Assembly: GCA_024743115.1 (NCBI GenBank)
Contig: JANSXC010000002.1
Coordinates: 1-38,206 of the forward strand
Length of the DNA stretch: 38,206 nt
Origin: a bacterium
Lineage (GTDB): Bacteria > Planctomycetota > UBA1135 > UBA2386
Direction: 5' to 3'
The position numbers and the translations under genes are program-made. Below the pieces are notes generated by a model. The model did not search any database and had not been told where the DNA came from. It worked only from the letters and a program-made list of their open reading frames with translations. Below, in pieces: positions 26,907-34,703 of the stretch; position 1 is the stretch's first letter; every line of letters begins with the position of its first letter.

Positions 26907-28331
26907 ATGAAGCGATTCGCTACGTTCGTTCTCGCCGCTCTCGCGGCAATCCTCCTCGGCCAGGGACCGCGCGCCCAGGGGGTCGACTTCTACGCCCGAT
27001 CGGTCAATCCGACCCAGGCCACGGCGTCGGCGGAGCTGCGGGGATGCGTTGGTTGTGGCCCAGGCCTGATCCTCGGCGGCGTCTTCTCGGTCGATGTCAC
27101 CGTGCCGGCTACCGCGGTCGAGATCGTCGATTCAGTGCAACCCGGCGCCAACGTCATCGTCACATTCGGGCGGATCTCCTCGCCGACGCGTTTCTATGGG
27201 GACGCCGACTCGGGCGAAAGCAGTCAGATTCTGAACACGACCACGTATCTCCGGGTGACGTTGCCGTCCGGCGTCCGGCTGGTCGGTCCGTTGCTTCGGG
27301 ATCCGACCAAGCAGTTCGTCGTCGATCTGGACAACGGGACGGGGATCTTCTTCTCCGTGTTCGAGTTGAAGAGCAAGAGCGGTGATGCGTTCTTTCGAAA
27401 GGTCGCGTCCATCAACGCTACGCAGGTCCCGCAGTTCGACATCGTTGCCGGGTCGCCGCAGGCGCCGGGGGCAGTTCTCGCGACGATCGATCTGCGAACC
27501 AGCGGCCGCAAGCCGGTCCAGTTCGACGCCGCAACGGTGAATGCCGTCTGCCTCGGTAACGCGTTCGCTCGCCTCACCGCGCAGCCGTCGGTTGTTTCCA
27601 CGATCCAGACGACGTCCGATAGCAAGCGGTTCGTCGTTGGGAGCACCGATGGATCGGCTGACAACGCCATCGGCTTCTTCGACCTGCAGCCGGGCAACGC
27701 TATTGCCGGAACGGTCAGAACGGCCGCGTTCCCATCGACGGTGCTGGCGGTCAACGTCCTCGAGGGTGGGACGAATGTGTCGTACGGTCAGACCTTGCCG
27801 ATCGGGAACGGTGAGTTCTTGCTGCCGCCCGTCGTGCAGCTGACACCCTCCCTGCGTCAGAGTTTCGACCAGAACAACGTGATCGTCGAGCTGGTCACGG
27901 CGGCGGGCACGTTCTCCGCGCCGATCGTTGACAGTGTCGCACCGCTGATCCTCGACGTGGGCACTCCAGGTCTCAACGGTGTGGTACCGTTCGCGGAGTT
28001 CACGGCAGAACCTCTGATCGCCTACGGCTACGGGCTGGCGGTCAGCGACGCGGATCCCGGCGCAGCCGCGATTCCGTTCCTCGGCTTCGAGCTGCACGAT
28101 CCGCCACAGTCACTCGCGGGGTTCGGGCTCGACGACATCGTGTTCGTCAAGCTGCTCGTGACGCTGCCGCTGGCGGTGCTCGACGGCAACGGCGGCGCGC
28201 TCTGGCAGCAGACGTTGCCGAACGACACGACGTTTACCGGCCTGCCGCTGTTCGCGCAGGTGGCAGTGCTGAGCGGCCTCGACGGGTTGTCGATGAGCAC
28301 GCTGTCCGCGACGACGGTCGGGCCGAACTGA
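26907..28331 (+). CDS. Secreted protein, DGLSMS-tail family, copy 2
   Basis: This is a 474-residue exported protein with signal peptide MKRFATFVLAALAAILLGQG. It is almost all beta by composition. No catalytic motif is visible. A segment near residues 300-350 (TVLAVNVLEGGTNVSYGQTL, LTPSLRQSFDQNNVIVELVT) faintly recalls CHRD-like domains, but this is weak. The C-terminal 150 residues or so (VGTPGLNGVVPFAEF, FLGFELHDPPQSLAGFG, LPNDTTFTGLPLFAQ, LSGLDGLSMS) are shared with the pseudogene upstream and the copy at 31332. Near-identical bases with the pseudogene over the last 150 positions or so point to recent duplication or gene conversion. It is convergent with the sigma-fusion gene. Confidence 0.85.
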   Translation: MKRFATFVLAALAAILLGQGPRAQGVDFYARSVNPTQATASAELRGCVGCGPGLILGGVFSVDVTVPATAVEIVDSVQPGANVIVTFGRISSPTRFYGDADSGESSQILNTTTYLRVTLPSGVRLVGPLLRDPTKQFVVDLDNGTGIFFSVFELKSKSGDAFFRKVASINATQVPQFDIVAGSPQAPGAVLATIDLRTSGRKPVQFDAATVNAVCLGNAFARLTAQPSVVSTIQTTSDSKRFVVGSTDGSADNAIGFFDLQPGNAIAGTVRTAAFPSTVLAVNVLEGGTNVSYGQTLPIGNGEFLLPPVVQLTPSLRQSFDQNNVIVELVTAAGTFSAPIVDSVAPLILDVGTPGLNGVVPFAEFTAEPLIAYGYGLAVSDADPGAAAIPFLGFELHDPPQSLAGFGLDDIVFVKLLVTLPLAVLDGNGGALWQQTLPNDTTFTGLPLFAQVAVLSGLDGLSMSTLSATTVGPN

Positions 28332-28345
28332 CGCGCACGGCGTCA
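28329..28345. terminator. Inverted repeat holding both convergent stop codons
   Basis: TGACGC (28329-28334) and GCGTCA (28340-28345) are perfect arms around a 5-base loop. The left arm starts with the plus-strand TGA of the secreted protein, and the right arm ends with the minus-strand stop of the sigma fusion. A shared bidirectional terminator is likely, although no T-run follows. Confidence 0.45.
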
Positions 28346-31201
28346 GTTGCCGAGTTTGAACGTTCTTACGGTCGGTCGTCCCGGGACGATGTCGAAGTCC
28401 GAGTTCTCTACGGGCCACGGCGGCTGGCCCTGGCCCATCGAGAACTCGAGGCGGTAGCGGCCGGGGAGCAGCAGACTCTCGAATCGGTGGGTGACCGGAT
28501 CTTCATCGATCCGCTCGAGCACAACCCACTTGCCGTTCTGGTCGCGCCACTTCAGGTGGCCCCGCCCGGTCTGCAACACTGGCGGCACCGAGCAGAGCAG
28601 CGTGCCGTGCAGTCGGCCTGGTCGGAGCGGCTTCAGATCCAGTTCGAAGTCCGTCGTTGTGTCGCAGAGGACGCGCACCTGGCCGACGGGGCGCCAGGAC
28701 GAGCGGGCCCAGCAACACTCGACGCGCCAGTTGCCGGTAGGGACATTGGCGAGGAATGCGGGGCCGACGGGGCGGGCCGTGAAACCGTCACCGGGGACCG
28801 CACGCGGTTGGCCTTCCGGTCGGAACACGCGGACCTTCATCGCGCCGGGAAACTCGGTGAGCAGTGCGCGGGGGTAGGGCTGGATGCGAACGTGACCGAC
28901 GGGGTGTTCGTCGGGGGGTGGCGCACGTGCTTCGTCGGTGCCGGGCCGGCTTGGGTTCAGCGTGATGCGCACCACGCCTTCGCCGTCGATCGGGAGCGGG
29001 TGCGTCACCGTAGCGAGGTAGCCGCTGGCGCTGACTCGCAGCAGAAGGTCGGCGTCCACCGGGCCGTGCACCGTGGTGTGACCAGTGCGGTCGGTTCGCT
29101 GGGCATCGTGGGCCAGGGCGCGGCCGACGAGGGCGCGGTTGTGGGGCCAGTGCAACAGTCGGCACGGCAGCGTGTCCTGCGTGGCCTTGTGAACGAGCAG
29201 TTCGCCGAGTTCGACCCACGCGTCGGCGATTGGTTCATCCGCGGCGTTCGCCACGGTGACCGCGAACGGCGCCGCCGAGCGCAATCGCAACGCGAGCGAT
29301 TGCTGGCCGGGATCGGAGTCACGATCGGTGATCGAAGTCGTGTGCAGTGTCGTTGCGAAGCGCGTCGGGTCGTGCGGTCGAATCGCGAGTTCGAGTTCGC
29401 CACGCGGCAGGCGTATCGGCTCCTGGGGGACGGCTGCCAGCGGTTGGGGCGTGAACTCGATGACCGGCGCCTGGCTACGAAGGGACGCGGTCGGCCGGTG
29501 CAGCACGTCGCATTCACGGCAAGGCGTACCATCCGCCGCGACGACTTCGAGTCGTACCGCGATCCGGTCGCGGAGTGTCAGGCGCACGTCGCGTTCGCCC
29601 CACCTCGCGGGGCGCGCCAGCTCATTGTCGTCGAAGTTCGGGTGGCTGACCCGCAGGGTGAGGTCCTCCGTTGCGAATCGCGAGCCCGTGTTGCGCAGTG
29701 TGAAGCGGCCTCGAGCATCGGAGGTCGCAAAGGTCAGACTGCCGCTCAGTCGGCTGACGCATTGCACATGGACGTCGGCAACGGGGCGGCCGTTGGGATC
29801 GACGGTGAAGCCGCAAAGCTCCGCGATGTCGCCGTCGTTCGGCGTGCGGATGATGATCTCGGTGGTCGGTGGTTCGATCTGGACGCTGCCGCGGTGCGCC
29901 AGCCAGCCAGCTACGGATTGGCGGTACGTGCGTGGTTCGGCGAGCAGGTCGAATCGCGCCGACGAGTCCGCGGTCGCATGGCGCGGGATACCGAGCGGTC
30001 CGCTGCCGTCCAAGGTGAGGGTCACGTGAGCGCCTGGTCGCGGGTTGCCGGCCATGTCGAGCACGCGACCGCTGACGCGCACGAGTCGGCGGAGCTGCAG
30101 TACCCCGAGGTCGATCGTTGCGCCCGCGTCGGCGTGTGGAACGTCGGACGGCATCGACGACCGGGCGCGGCCGAGGACCTGGACGAGGCGGGTGCCGAAG
30201 CCCGCCTGGCGCACCTCGAGCCAGTAGTGGAACGGTTGTGGCCGGATCCGCATCAGGAACCCGCCGCCCGCGTCGGTGGTGCCGGCCGCCAGCACGGTCG
30301 GATGCGGTCGCGGCTCGAAACTCCGGTCACTGTGTTGTGGCGTGAGGCGCAACTCGCAGTCGGGCAGACCCCGGCCCGCGTCGTCGACGATCCGGCCGAC
30401 GAGTCGGGCCATGGTGAACTCCGGCGCTGCCGGCTCGTCGATCGCCGCAACCGCCGTAACAGGTTCGCGTCGTTCTCTGCTCGCGATCGCACTCGTGACT
30501 GCTGCGTCGGCCGAACTCGGGGGAGTCACCGCGGCGTCCGCATGCCTCACGACGGGAGCCGGATCACCGGTCCCGCCAAGGGTCAGCCACGCGCCGCCAC
30601 CGACGACGGTGAGCACGGCAACGGCGAGCGCTGATGTCCCGACACCGCCGGTTGCTGCGGTCGCGCGCGATCCCGGCAGCGCGAACGCGGCGCCGAGGCC
30701 GAGCCGCCAGTCGCGACCGCCGCGCGCCTCCAGATGGCTCCGCAGGATCGCGAGCCCACGCTGCAGGCGACTCTTCACGGTCGGCAGCGGCGTCGCTGTC
30801 GTCGCGGCGATCGCGCTCGGCGTCTCGGCAGCGAAGAACCGCCGCATCACCGTGCCGCGATACGGCTCGGGGAGGGCCATGAGGGCTTCATGTAGTCGCT
30901 GCACCGCTTCGGCGCGCGCGGCGTCGTCGGGTGGCGTCGGCGGGACCCTCGGCGGCTCCGCTCTGGGTTCGCGTTCGGCGGCAAACTGCCGTTGGCGCCG
31001 CCGTTTGCCGGCCAGGAAGCGCAACGCCCGCCGAGCGAAGCCGAGTTCGAAGTCGGGCTCGATCGTCGTCGTGAGGCGGTCCAGCGCCACGTCCTGCAGC
31101 AGGTCGTCTGCGTCGGCCGGGCCGACGAGGGTCACGGCGAGCGTCCGCAGCGCGCGGGCGTTCTGCTGCAGGGTCTGCGTCAGAGCGTCGGTGGTCGTCA
31201 T
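28343..31201 (-). CDS. ECF-like sigma factor fused to membrane helix and exported beta-sandwich domains
   Basis: This is a 952-residue protein. Residues about 1-165 are an ECF sigma module: region 2 (ALRTLAVTLVGPADADDLLQDVALDRL) and region 4 (LHEALMALPEPYRGTVMRRFFAAETPSAIAATTATPLPTVKSRLQRGLAILRSHLE). A membrane helix follows near 187-207 (ALAVAVLTVVGGGAWLTLGG). The remainder, about 740 residues, is predicted outside and holds several carboxypeptidase-regulatory-like beta domains (ARLVGRIVDDAGRGLPDCELRL, VRVSGRVLDMAGNPRPGAHVTL, ELCGFTVDPNGRPVADVHVQC, and so on). Similar fusions are known in Planctomycetota. A one-protein membrane-tethered sigma switch is an inference. ATG 31201 fits the sigma N-terminus; the frame is open to 31249. 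The gene is divergent from the family copy at 31332. Confidence 0.88.
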   Translation of the reverse strand: MTTTDALTQTLQQNARALRTLAVTLVGPADADDLLQDVALDRLTTTIEPDFELGFARRALRFLAGKRRRQRQFAAEREPRAEPPRVPPTPPDDAARAEAVQRLHEALMALPEPYRGTVMRRFFAAETPSAIAATTATPLPTVKSRLQRGLAILRSHLEARGGRDWRLGLGAAFALPGSRATAATGGVGTSALAVAVLTVVGGGAWLTLGGTGDPAPVVRHADAAVTPPSSADAAVTSAIASRERREPVTAVAAIDEPAAPEFTMARLVGRIVDDAGRGLPDCELRLTPQHSDRSFEPRPHPTVLAAGTTDAGGGFLMRIRPQPFHYWLEVRQAGFGTRLVQVLGRARSSMPSDVPHADAGATIDLGVLQLRRLVRVSGRVLDMAGNPRPGAHVTLTLDGSGPLGIPRHATADSSARFDLLAEPRTYRQSVAGWLAHRGSVQIEPPTTEIIIRTPNDGDIAELCGFTVDPNGRPVADVHVQCVSRLSGSLTFATSDARGRFTLRNTGSRFATEDLTLRVSHPNFDDNELARPARWGERDVRLTLRDRIAVRLEVVAADGTPCRECDVLHRPTASLRSQAPVIEFTPQPLAAVPQEPIRLPRGELELAIRPHDPTRFATTLHTTSITDRDSDPGQQSLALRLRSAAPFAVTVANAADEPIADAWVELGELLVHKATQDTLPCRLLHWPHNRALVGRALAHDAQRTDRTGHTTVHGPVDADLLLRVSASGYLATVTHPLPIDGEGVVRITLNPSRPGTDEARAPPPDEHPVGHVRIQPYPRALLTEFPGAMKVRVFRPEGQPRAVPGDGFTARPVGPAFLANVPTGNWRVECCWARSSWRPVGQVRVLCDTTTDFELDLKPLRPGRLHGTLLCSVPPVLQTGRGHLKWRDQNGKWVVLERIDEDPVTHRFESLLLPGRYRLEFSMGQGQPPWPVENSDFDIVPGRPTVRTFKLGN

Positions 31202-31331
31202 GCGGGCAGGCACCCGGGAAGCCGCGCGAGAACGCGAGGAATCCGGCAAGCGGGCGGGGCCGGGTCATTTTGCCCAGAAATCGCCACGTTCGCGTCACGA
31301 GCCCCGGTTCCTGCCCCCAAATCGGACAACC

Positions 31332-32768
31332 ATGAGATCAATCCGCTGTCGTTCCGTTCTGCCGTTCGCCGCTTGCGTAGCCGTGCTCGGCCTCGCGTTG
31401 GCCGCCCAGACTTCATCCGTCGACATCGGGGTGCGGGCGACGAGCACCATGACCAACGCCGTCGCCGGGGGGGTTGGATATGTGGGATCCGACAGGGTCG
31501 TGATTCTCGTCGAGGTCAACGAACCGGCGTTGGACGCGCGGCTCGTCGACTCACCCGCGGTCAACGCCAACGTGATCGCGGTGCTGAGGGCCGCGAGTCC
31601 CGGTAGCAGACGGCGGTTCGGTACCGTGGCGGACGTAGCCGGGATACGGCAACTCGTGACTCAGGGCAACGTCTGGCTCCGGGTTGCGACCCAAGGCCTT
31701 GATGCGCTGGTCGGCCAGGTGCAGCTCGACACGCCGGAAGACGCGTTCGTGACGCTCGATGACGGGTTCGGCAAGGTGTTCCTCGAGTTCGAGATCCACC
31801 CGGTCAGTGGCGTGGTCTCGTCGTTCAAGCTCGAGGAGTTGCCGATCGCTGCAAACGGGCTGACGGCGGTCGAGATCGTCGCCGGCACGCCGCAGTCACC
31901 GGGTGCGGTGCTTGCGACGATCGGGGTGCCGTCGCAAGAGAGCCGCTCGATCCTGGTGGCGCCCGGTGTGATCCAAGCGATCCGAAGTGGGGCGGTGTTC
32001 TGCCGCGCGGTGGGGGATCCTGGGCTGTTCGGCGAACTCGAGCTCGGCTCACCGACGCAGCACGCGCTCATCGACTCCGGGGTCGACGGTCCGACGAACA
32101 ACGCGGTGGCGTTCTTGCGCCGTCAGCCGGGGCCGTTCGTCGCCGCTCTCGTCCGCACCCAGTCGTTCCCATTCAACGTTACCGCTGTGAACATCTTCGA
32201 GAACGGCACGAACGCGTCCTACGGGCCGACGTTCCCGGTCGGTGGCGGGGACTTTCTCATGCCGCCGGCGCAGTCGCTCACGCCGTCACAGCTCGCCAGC
32301 CTCAAGACGGAGAACGTCACGATCGAACTCGTCACTGCGTCGGGCAACTTCTCGGCGGGGATCGTCGACGAGGACCCGCCGTTTGTGCTGCTCGTCGGGT
32401 CGCCGGGGCTCAACGGCAACGTGCCCCAGGGCGAGTTCTCCGCGGAAGCGTTGGTCGGGTTCGGCTACGAGGTCGCCGTATCCGGCGCGGATCCCAACGC
32501 GGCCGCGATTCCGCTGCTCGGCTTCGAGTTGCATGCGCCGGCGGTGTCGCTGGCCGCGTTCGGGCTCGACGATGAGGTCTGGGTCAAAGTGGTCACGCCG
32601 CTACCGCTAGGGGTTCTGGACAGCACGGGCACCGCGCTCTGGCCTCAGAGCCTGCCGAACGACACGAGCTTCGCCGGGCTGCCGCTGGTGACGCAGATCG
32701 CCGTGCTCAGCGGCCTCGACGGGCTCTCGATGAGCTCTGTCGCGAGGACGACCGTCGCGCCGAACTGA
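31332..32768 (+). CDS. Secreted protein, DGLSMS-tail family, copy 3
   Basis: This is a 478-residue exported protein (signal peptide LPFAACVAVLGLALAAQ). It is a more divergent relative of the 26907 gene. Shared blocks include EIVAGTPQSPGAVLATIGV, TAVNIFENGTNASYGPTF, LLVGSPGLNGNVP, AAAIPLLGFELHAPAVSLAAFGLDD, LPNDTSFAGLPLVTQIAVLSGLDGLSMS and the ending TTVAPN. Their order is conserved across the whole length, so the copies are true paralogs. The product is probably extracellular or periplasmic; the function is unknown. About 130 bases separate it from the divergent sigma-fusion gene, so the sigma factor might control it. No -35/-10 pair stands out there. Confidence 0.85.
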   Translation: MRSIRCRSVLPFAACVAVLGLALAAQTSSVDIGVRATSTMTNAVAGGVGYVGSDRVVILVEVNEPALDARLVDSPAVNANVIAVLRAASPGSRRRFGTVADVAGIRQLVTQGNVWLRVATQGLDALVGQVQLDTPEDAFVTLDDGFGKVFLEFEIHPVSGVVSSFKLEELPIAANGLTAVEIVAGTPQSPGAVLATIGVPSQESRSILVAPGVIQAIRSGAVFCRAVGDPGLFGELELGSPTQHALIDSGVDGPTNNAVAFLRRQPGPFVAALVRTQSFPFNVTAVNIFENGTNASYGPTFPVGGGDFLMPPAQSLTPSQLASLKTENVTIELVTASGNFSAGIVDEDPPFVLLVGSPGLNGNVPQGEFSAEALVGFGYEVAVSGADPNAAAIPLLGFELHAPAVSLAAFGLDDEVWVKVVTPLPLGVLDSTGTALWPQSLPNDTSFAGLPLVTQIAVLSGLDGLSMSSVARTTVAPN

Positions 32769-32794
32769 CACGGCTTTCGCGCTGGCGACGAGCT

Positions 32795-32812
32795 TGACAA
32801 GTATCTGACAAG
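32795..32812. repeat. Direct repeat TGACAAG, 11-base period
   Basis: TGACAAG occurs at 32795-32801 and 32806-32812, one helical turn apart, about 200 bases upstream of the efflux operon. This is a plausible regulator site. TTGACA at 32794-32799 overlaps it but has no matching -10. Confidence 0.3.
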
Positions 32813-32875
32813 GAAATCGGGAGGATCTGCCAACCTTCGGGGCACGCAGCACGTTTGTTCTTTTGCCCTTACGCT

Positions 32876-32898
32876 GGTCGGAACCATCGGTTCTGACC
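32876..32898. terminator. Stable 10-bp hairpin with a triloop
   Basis: GGTCGGAACC and GGTTCTGACC pair over 10 positions, with one G-U wobble, around ATC. It is the most stable simple hairpin I found in the 245-base gap 32769-33013. It may terminate transcription from the secreted-protein gene or act in the leader of the efflux operon. The rest of this gap holds no gene. Confidence 0.4.
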
Positions 32899-33013
32899 CG
32901 CTGCCCGGGAGCCGGTTTGCCAAGACGGCGGCTGGTTTCCGGGAAGGACTCTGCCGTCGCTGCGTCCATGAGACTGGCTCCCTTGAACCGGGAGTCGGTC
33001 GCCTGCCCCAACA

Positions 33014-34678
33014 ATGCCTACCCGCGGTTCGTCGCTGATGCCGGTCATCATGGCCGGTGTTCTGTCCGGTTGTTCGGCCGGATTCTGGGTCGAGGATGCC
33101 GATCGCGAGGTCGGTTCGCTGCTCGATGGCGGGATCACCGACGTGCTCGACATCCGACGCCAGCGACTGCTTCATCCGGAGCCGTTGCCGGAGCCGGAGC
33201 CAGTTCCGCAGCCGACTCCGGATGGCGACGGCGAGACCGAGAGCGCGACCGATCCGGCGGCGGGGGGCTCGGGGGCGGCCGGCGGGCCGGAGGGCGACCC
33301 GGCGCCGATGCTGCCGATCGAGACCGCCGAGGTGTTCGACCTCGAACGTTCGCTGCGCACCGCGGTCAAGTACAACCGCGAGTACCAGTCCCAGCGTGAA
33401 CAGCTCTACAGCGCGGGCTTGTCGACCTCGTTGGCGCGCTTCAACTTCGGCCCGCAGTTCAACTCGACGGTCAGTTCGCTCTGGTCCGACAGTGAGCTCG
33501 CGAGTCCGCAGAGCGAGATCGGCGCGAGTCTCGGGGTGAGCCAGATCCTGCCGACGGGCGGCACGCTGGCGTTGACCTCGTCGGCGAACGCCGTGTGGCC
33601 CTACGGTTCACAGGGGTTGCTCGACAGCTACAGCAGCTCGGTGAACGCGAGCATTACGCAGCCACTGCTGCGCGGCGCCGGCTACGTGCCGTCGCACGAG
33701 CCACTGACCCAGGCCGAACGTTCCCTGATCTACTCGGTGCGCGACTTCGTGCTCTTCCGTGAGAACTTCTCGATCCGGATCGCGCGCAGCTACTACGACC
33801 TGGTGTTCCAGCGGCGCCGTCTCGCGATCGAGGACACCAACCTCGAGGGCGCCGTGTTCGATCGTCGCAAGGCCGAGGCGCTCTACCAGGTGGAACGCAA
33901 CACGGACCTCGAGGTGTTCCGCGCACGGCGTCGTGAGATCGTCGCGCGCGACCAGCTCATCGCGGTGCGCGCGGCATATCAGCGTGCGGTCGACGAGTTC
34001 AAGATCCTGCTCGGGCTGCCGACGACCGACCTGATTGAGATCGCCGACGCCGAACCGCCGTACGAGGCCGTGCGGATCACCGTGGACTCGGCCGTCGCCG
34101 CGGCGCGCCACAACCGGCTCGACATCATCACGCAGCGCCAGCAGGTGGAAGACGCGGAGCGCGGCGTGCGCATCGCGGAGAACGGGCTGTTGCCGGACCT
34201 CGATCTGACCGCAAGCTACGGACTAGCCGGCGGTGGGGATGGCGAGGACCAGCTCGGGCCGGACGAATGGAGCTCTTCGATCGGGCTCAACTTCGAGCTG
34301 CCGCTGCAGCGCAAGCCCGAACGCAACCGCTATCGCCAGGCGCTGATCGGCCTCGAGCAGGTCAAGCGATCCTACTCGCTGCGACTCGATCGCCTCGACC
34401 TCGAGATTCGCGACGCATTACGTCAGCTGCGCAGTATCGAGGAGCGCATCGTGCTGCAAGAGGCGCAGATCGAGCGCGAGCAGGGGGCGGTGACCGTCAC
34501 CGAGATTCGCTACGAGTCCGACACGGCCGACAACCGTGACCTGCTCGAAGCGCGGCAGGCGTTGGTGAACGCCAAGAACTCACTGATCCAACTCAAGGTC
34601 GACCACTTCATCGCGCGGCTGTCGTTGCTGCGCGACATGGGGGTCTTCTACGTCGACGACACGGGGCTGTGGCAATGA
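33014..34678 (+). CDS. TolC-family outer membrane efflux lipoprotein
   Basis: This is a 554-residue protein. A short lipoprotein signal (LMPVIMAGVLSGC, Cys at 20) is followed by a Pro/Glu-rich spacer (PEPLPEPEPVPQP) and an acidic Gly/Ala linker to about residue 100. The rest is an outer membrane factor: two repeats of long helices with beta segments (VFDLERSLRTAVKYNREYQSQREQLYSAGL, ASITQPLLRGAGY, RSLIYSVRDFVLFRENFSIRIARSYYDLVFQRRRLAIE, AVAAARHNRLDIITQRQQVEDAERGVRIAENGLLPDLDLTASYG). TolC proteins form trimeric channels spanning the outer membrane and periplasm. It is the first gene of the efflux operon, 25 bases upstream of the adaptor gene. Confidence 0.93.
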   Translation: MPTRGSSLMPVIMAGVLSGCSAGFWVEDADREVGSLLDGGITDVLDIRRQRLLHPEPLPEPEPVPQPTPDGDGETESATDPAAGGSGAAGGPEGDPAPMLPIETAEVFDLERSLRTAVKYNREYQSQREQLYSAGLSTSLARFNFGPQFNSTVSSLWSDSELASPQSEIGASLGVSQILPTGGTLALTSSANAVWPYGSQGLLDSYSSSVNASITQPLLRGAGYVPSHEPLTQAERSLIYSVRDFVLFRENFSIRIARSYYDLVFQRRRLAIEDTNLEGAVFDRRKAEALYQVERNTDLEVFRARRREIVARDQLIAVRAAYQRAVDEFKILLGLPTTDLIEIADAEPPYEAVRITVDSAVAAARHNRLDIITQRQQVEDAERGVRIAENGLLPDLDLTASYGLAGGGDGEDQLGPDEWSSSIGLNFELPLQRKPERNRYRQALIGLEQVKRSYSLRLDRLDLEIRDALRQLRSIEERIVLQEAQIEREQGAVTVTEIRYESDTADNRDLLEARQALVNAKNSLIQLKVDHFIARLSLLRDMGVFYVDDTGLWQ

Positions 34679-34703
34679 GGCCACGGCAAACGAGGCATAC
34701 GCA

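Noticed and set aside
32794..32799. TTGACA as a housekeeping -35 box
   Set aside because: No acceptable -10 occurs 16-18 bases downstream. It is better explained as part of the TGACAAG direct repeat.
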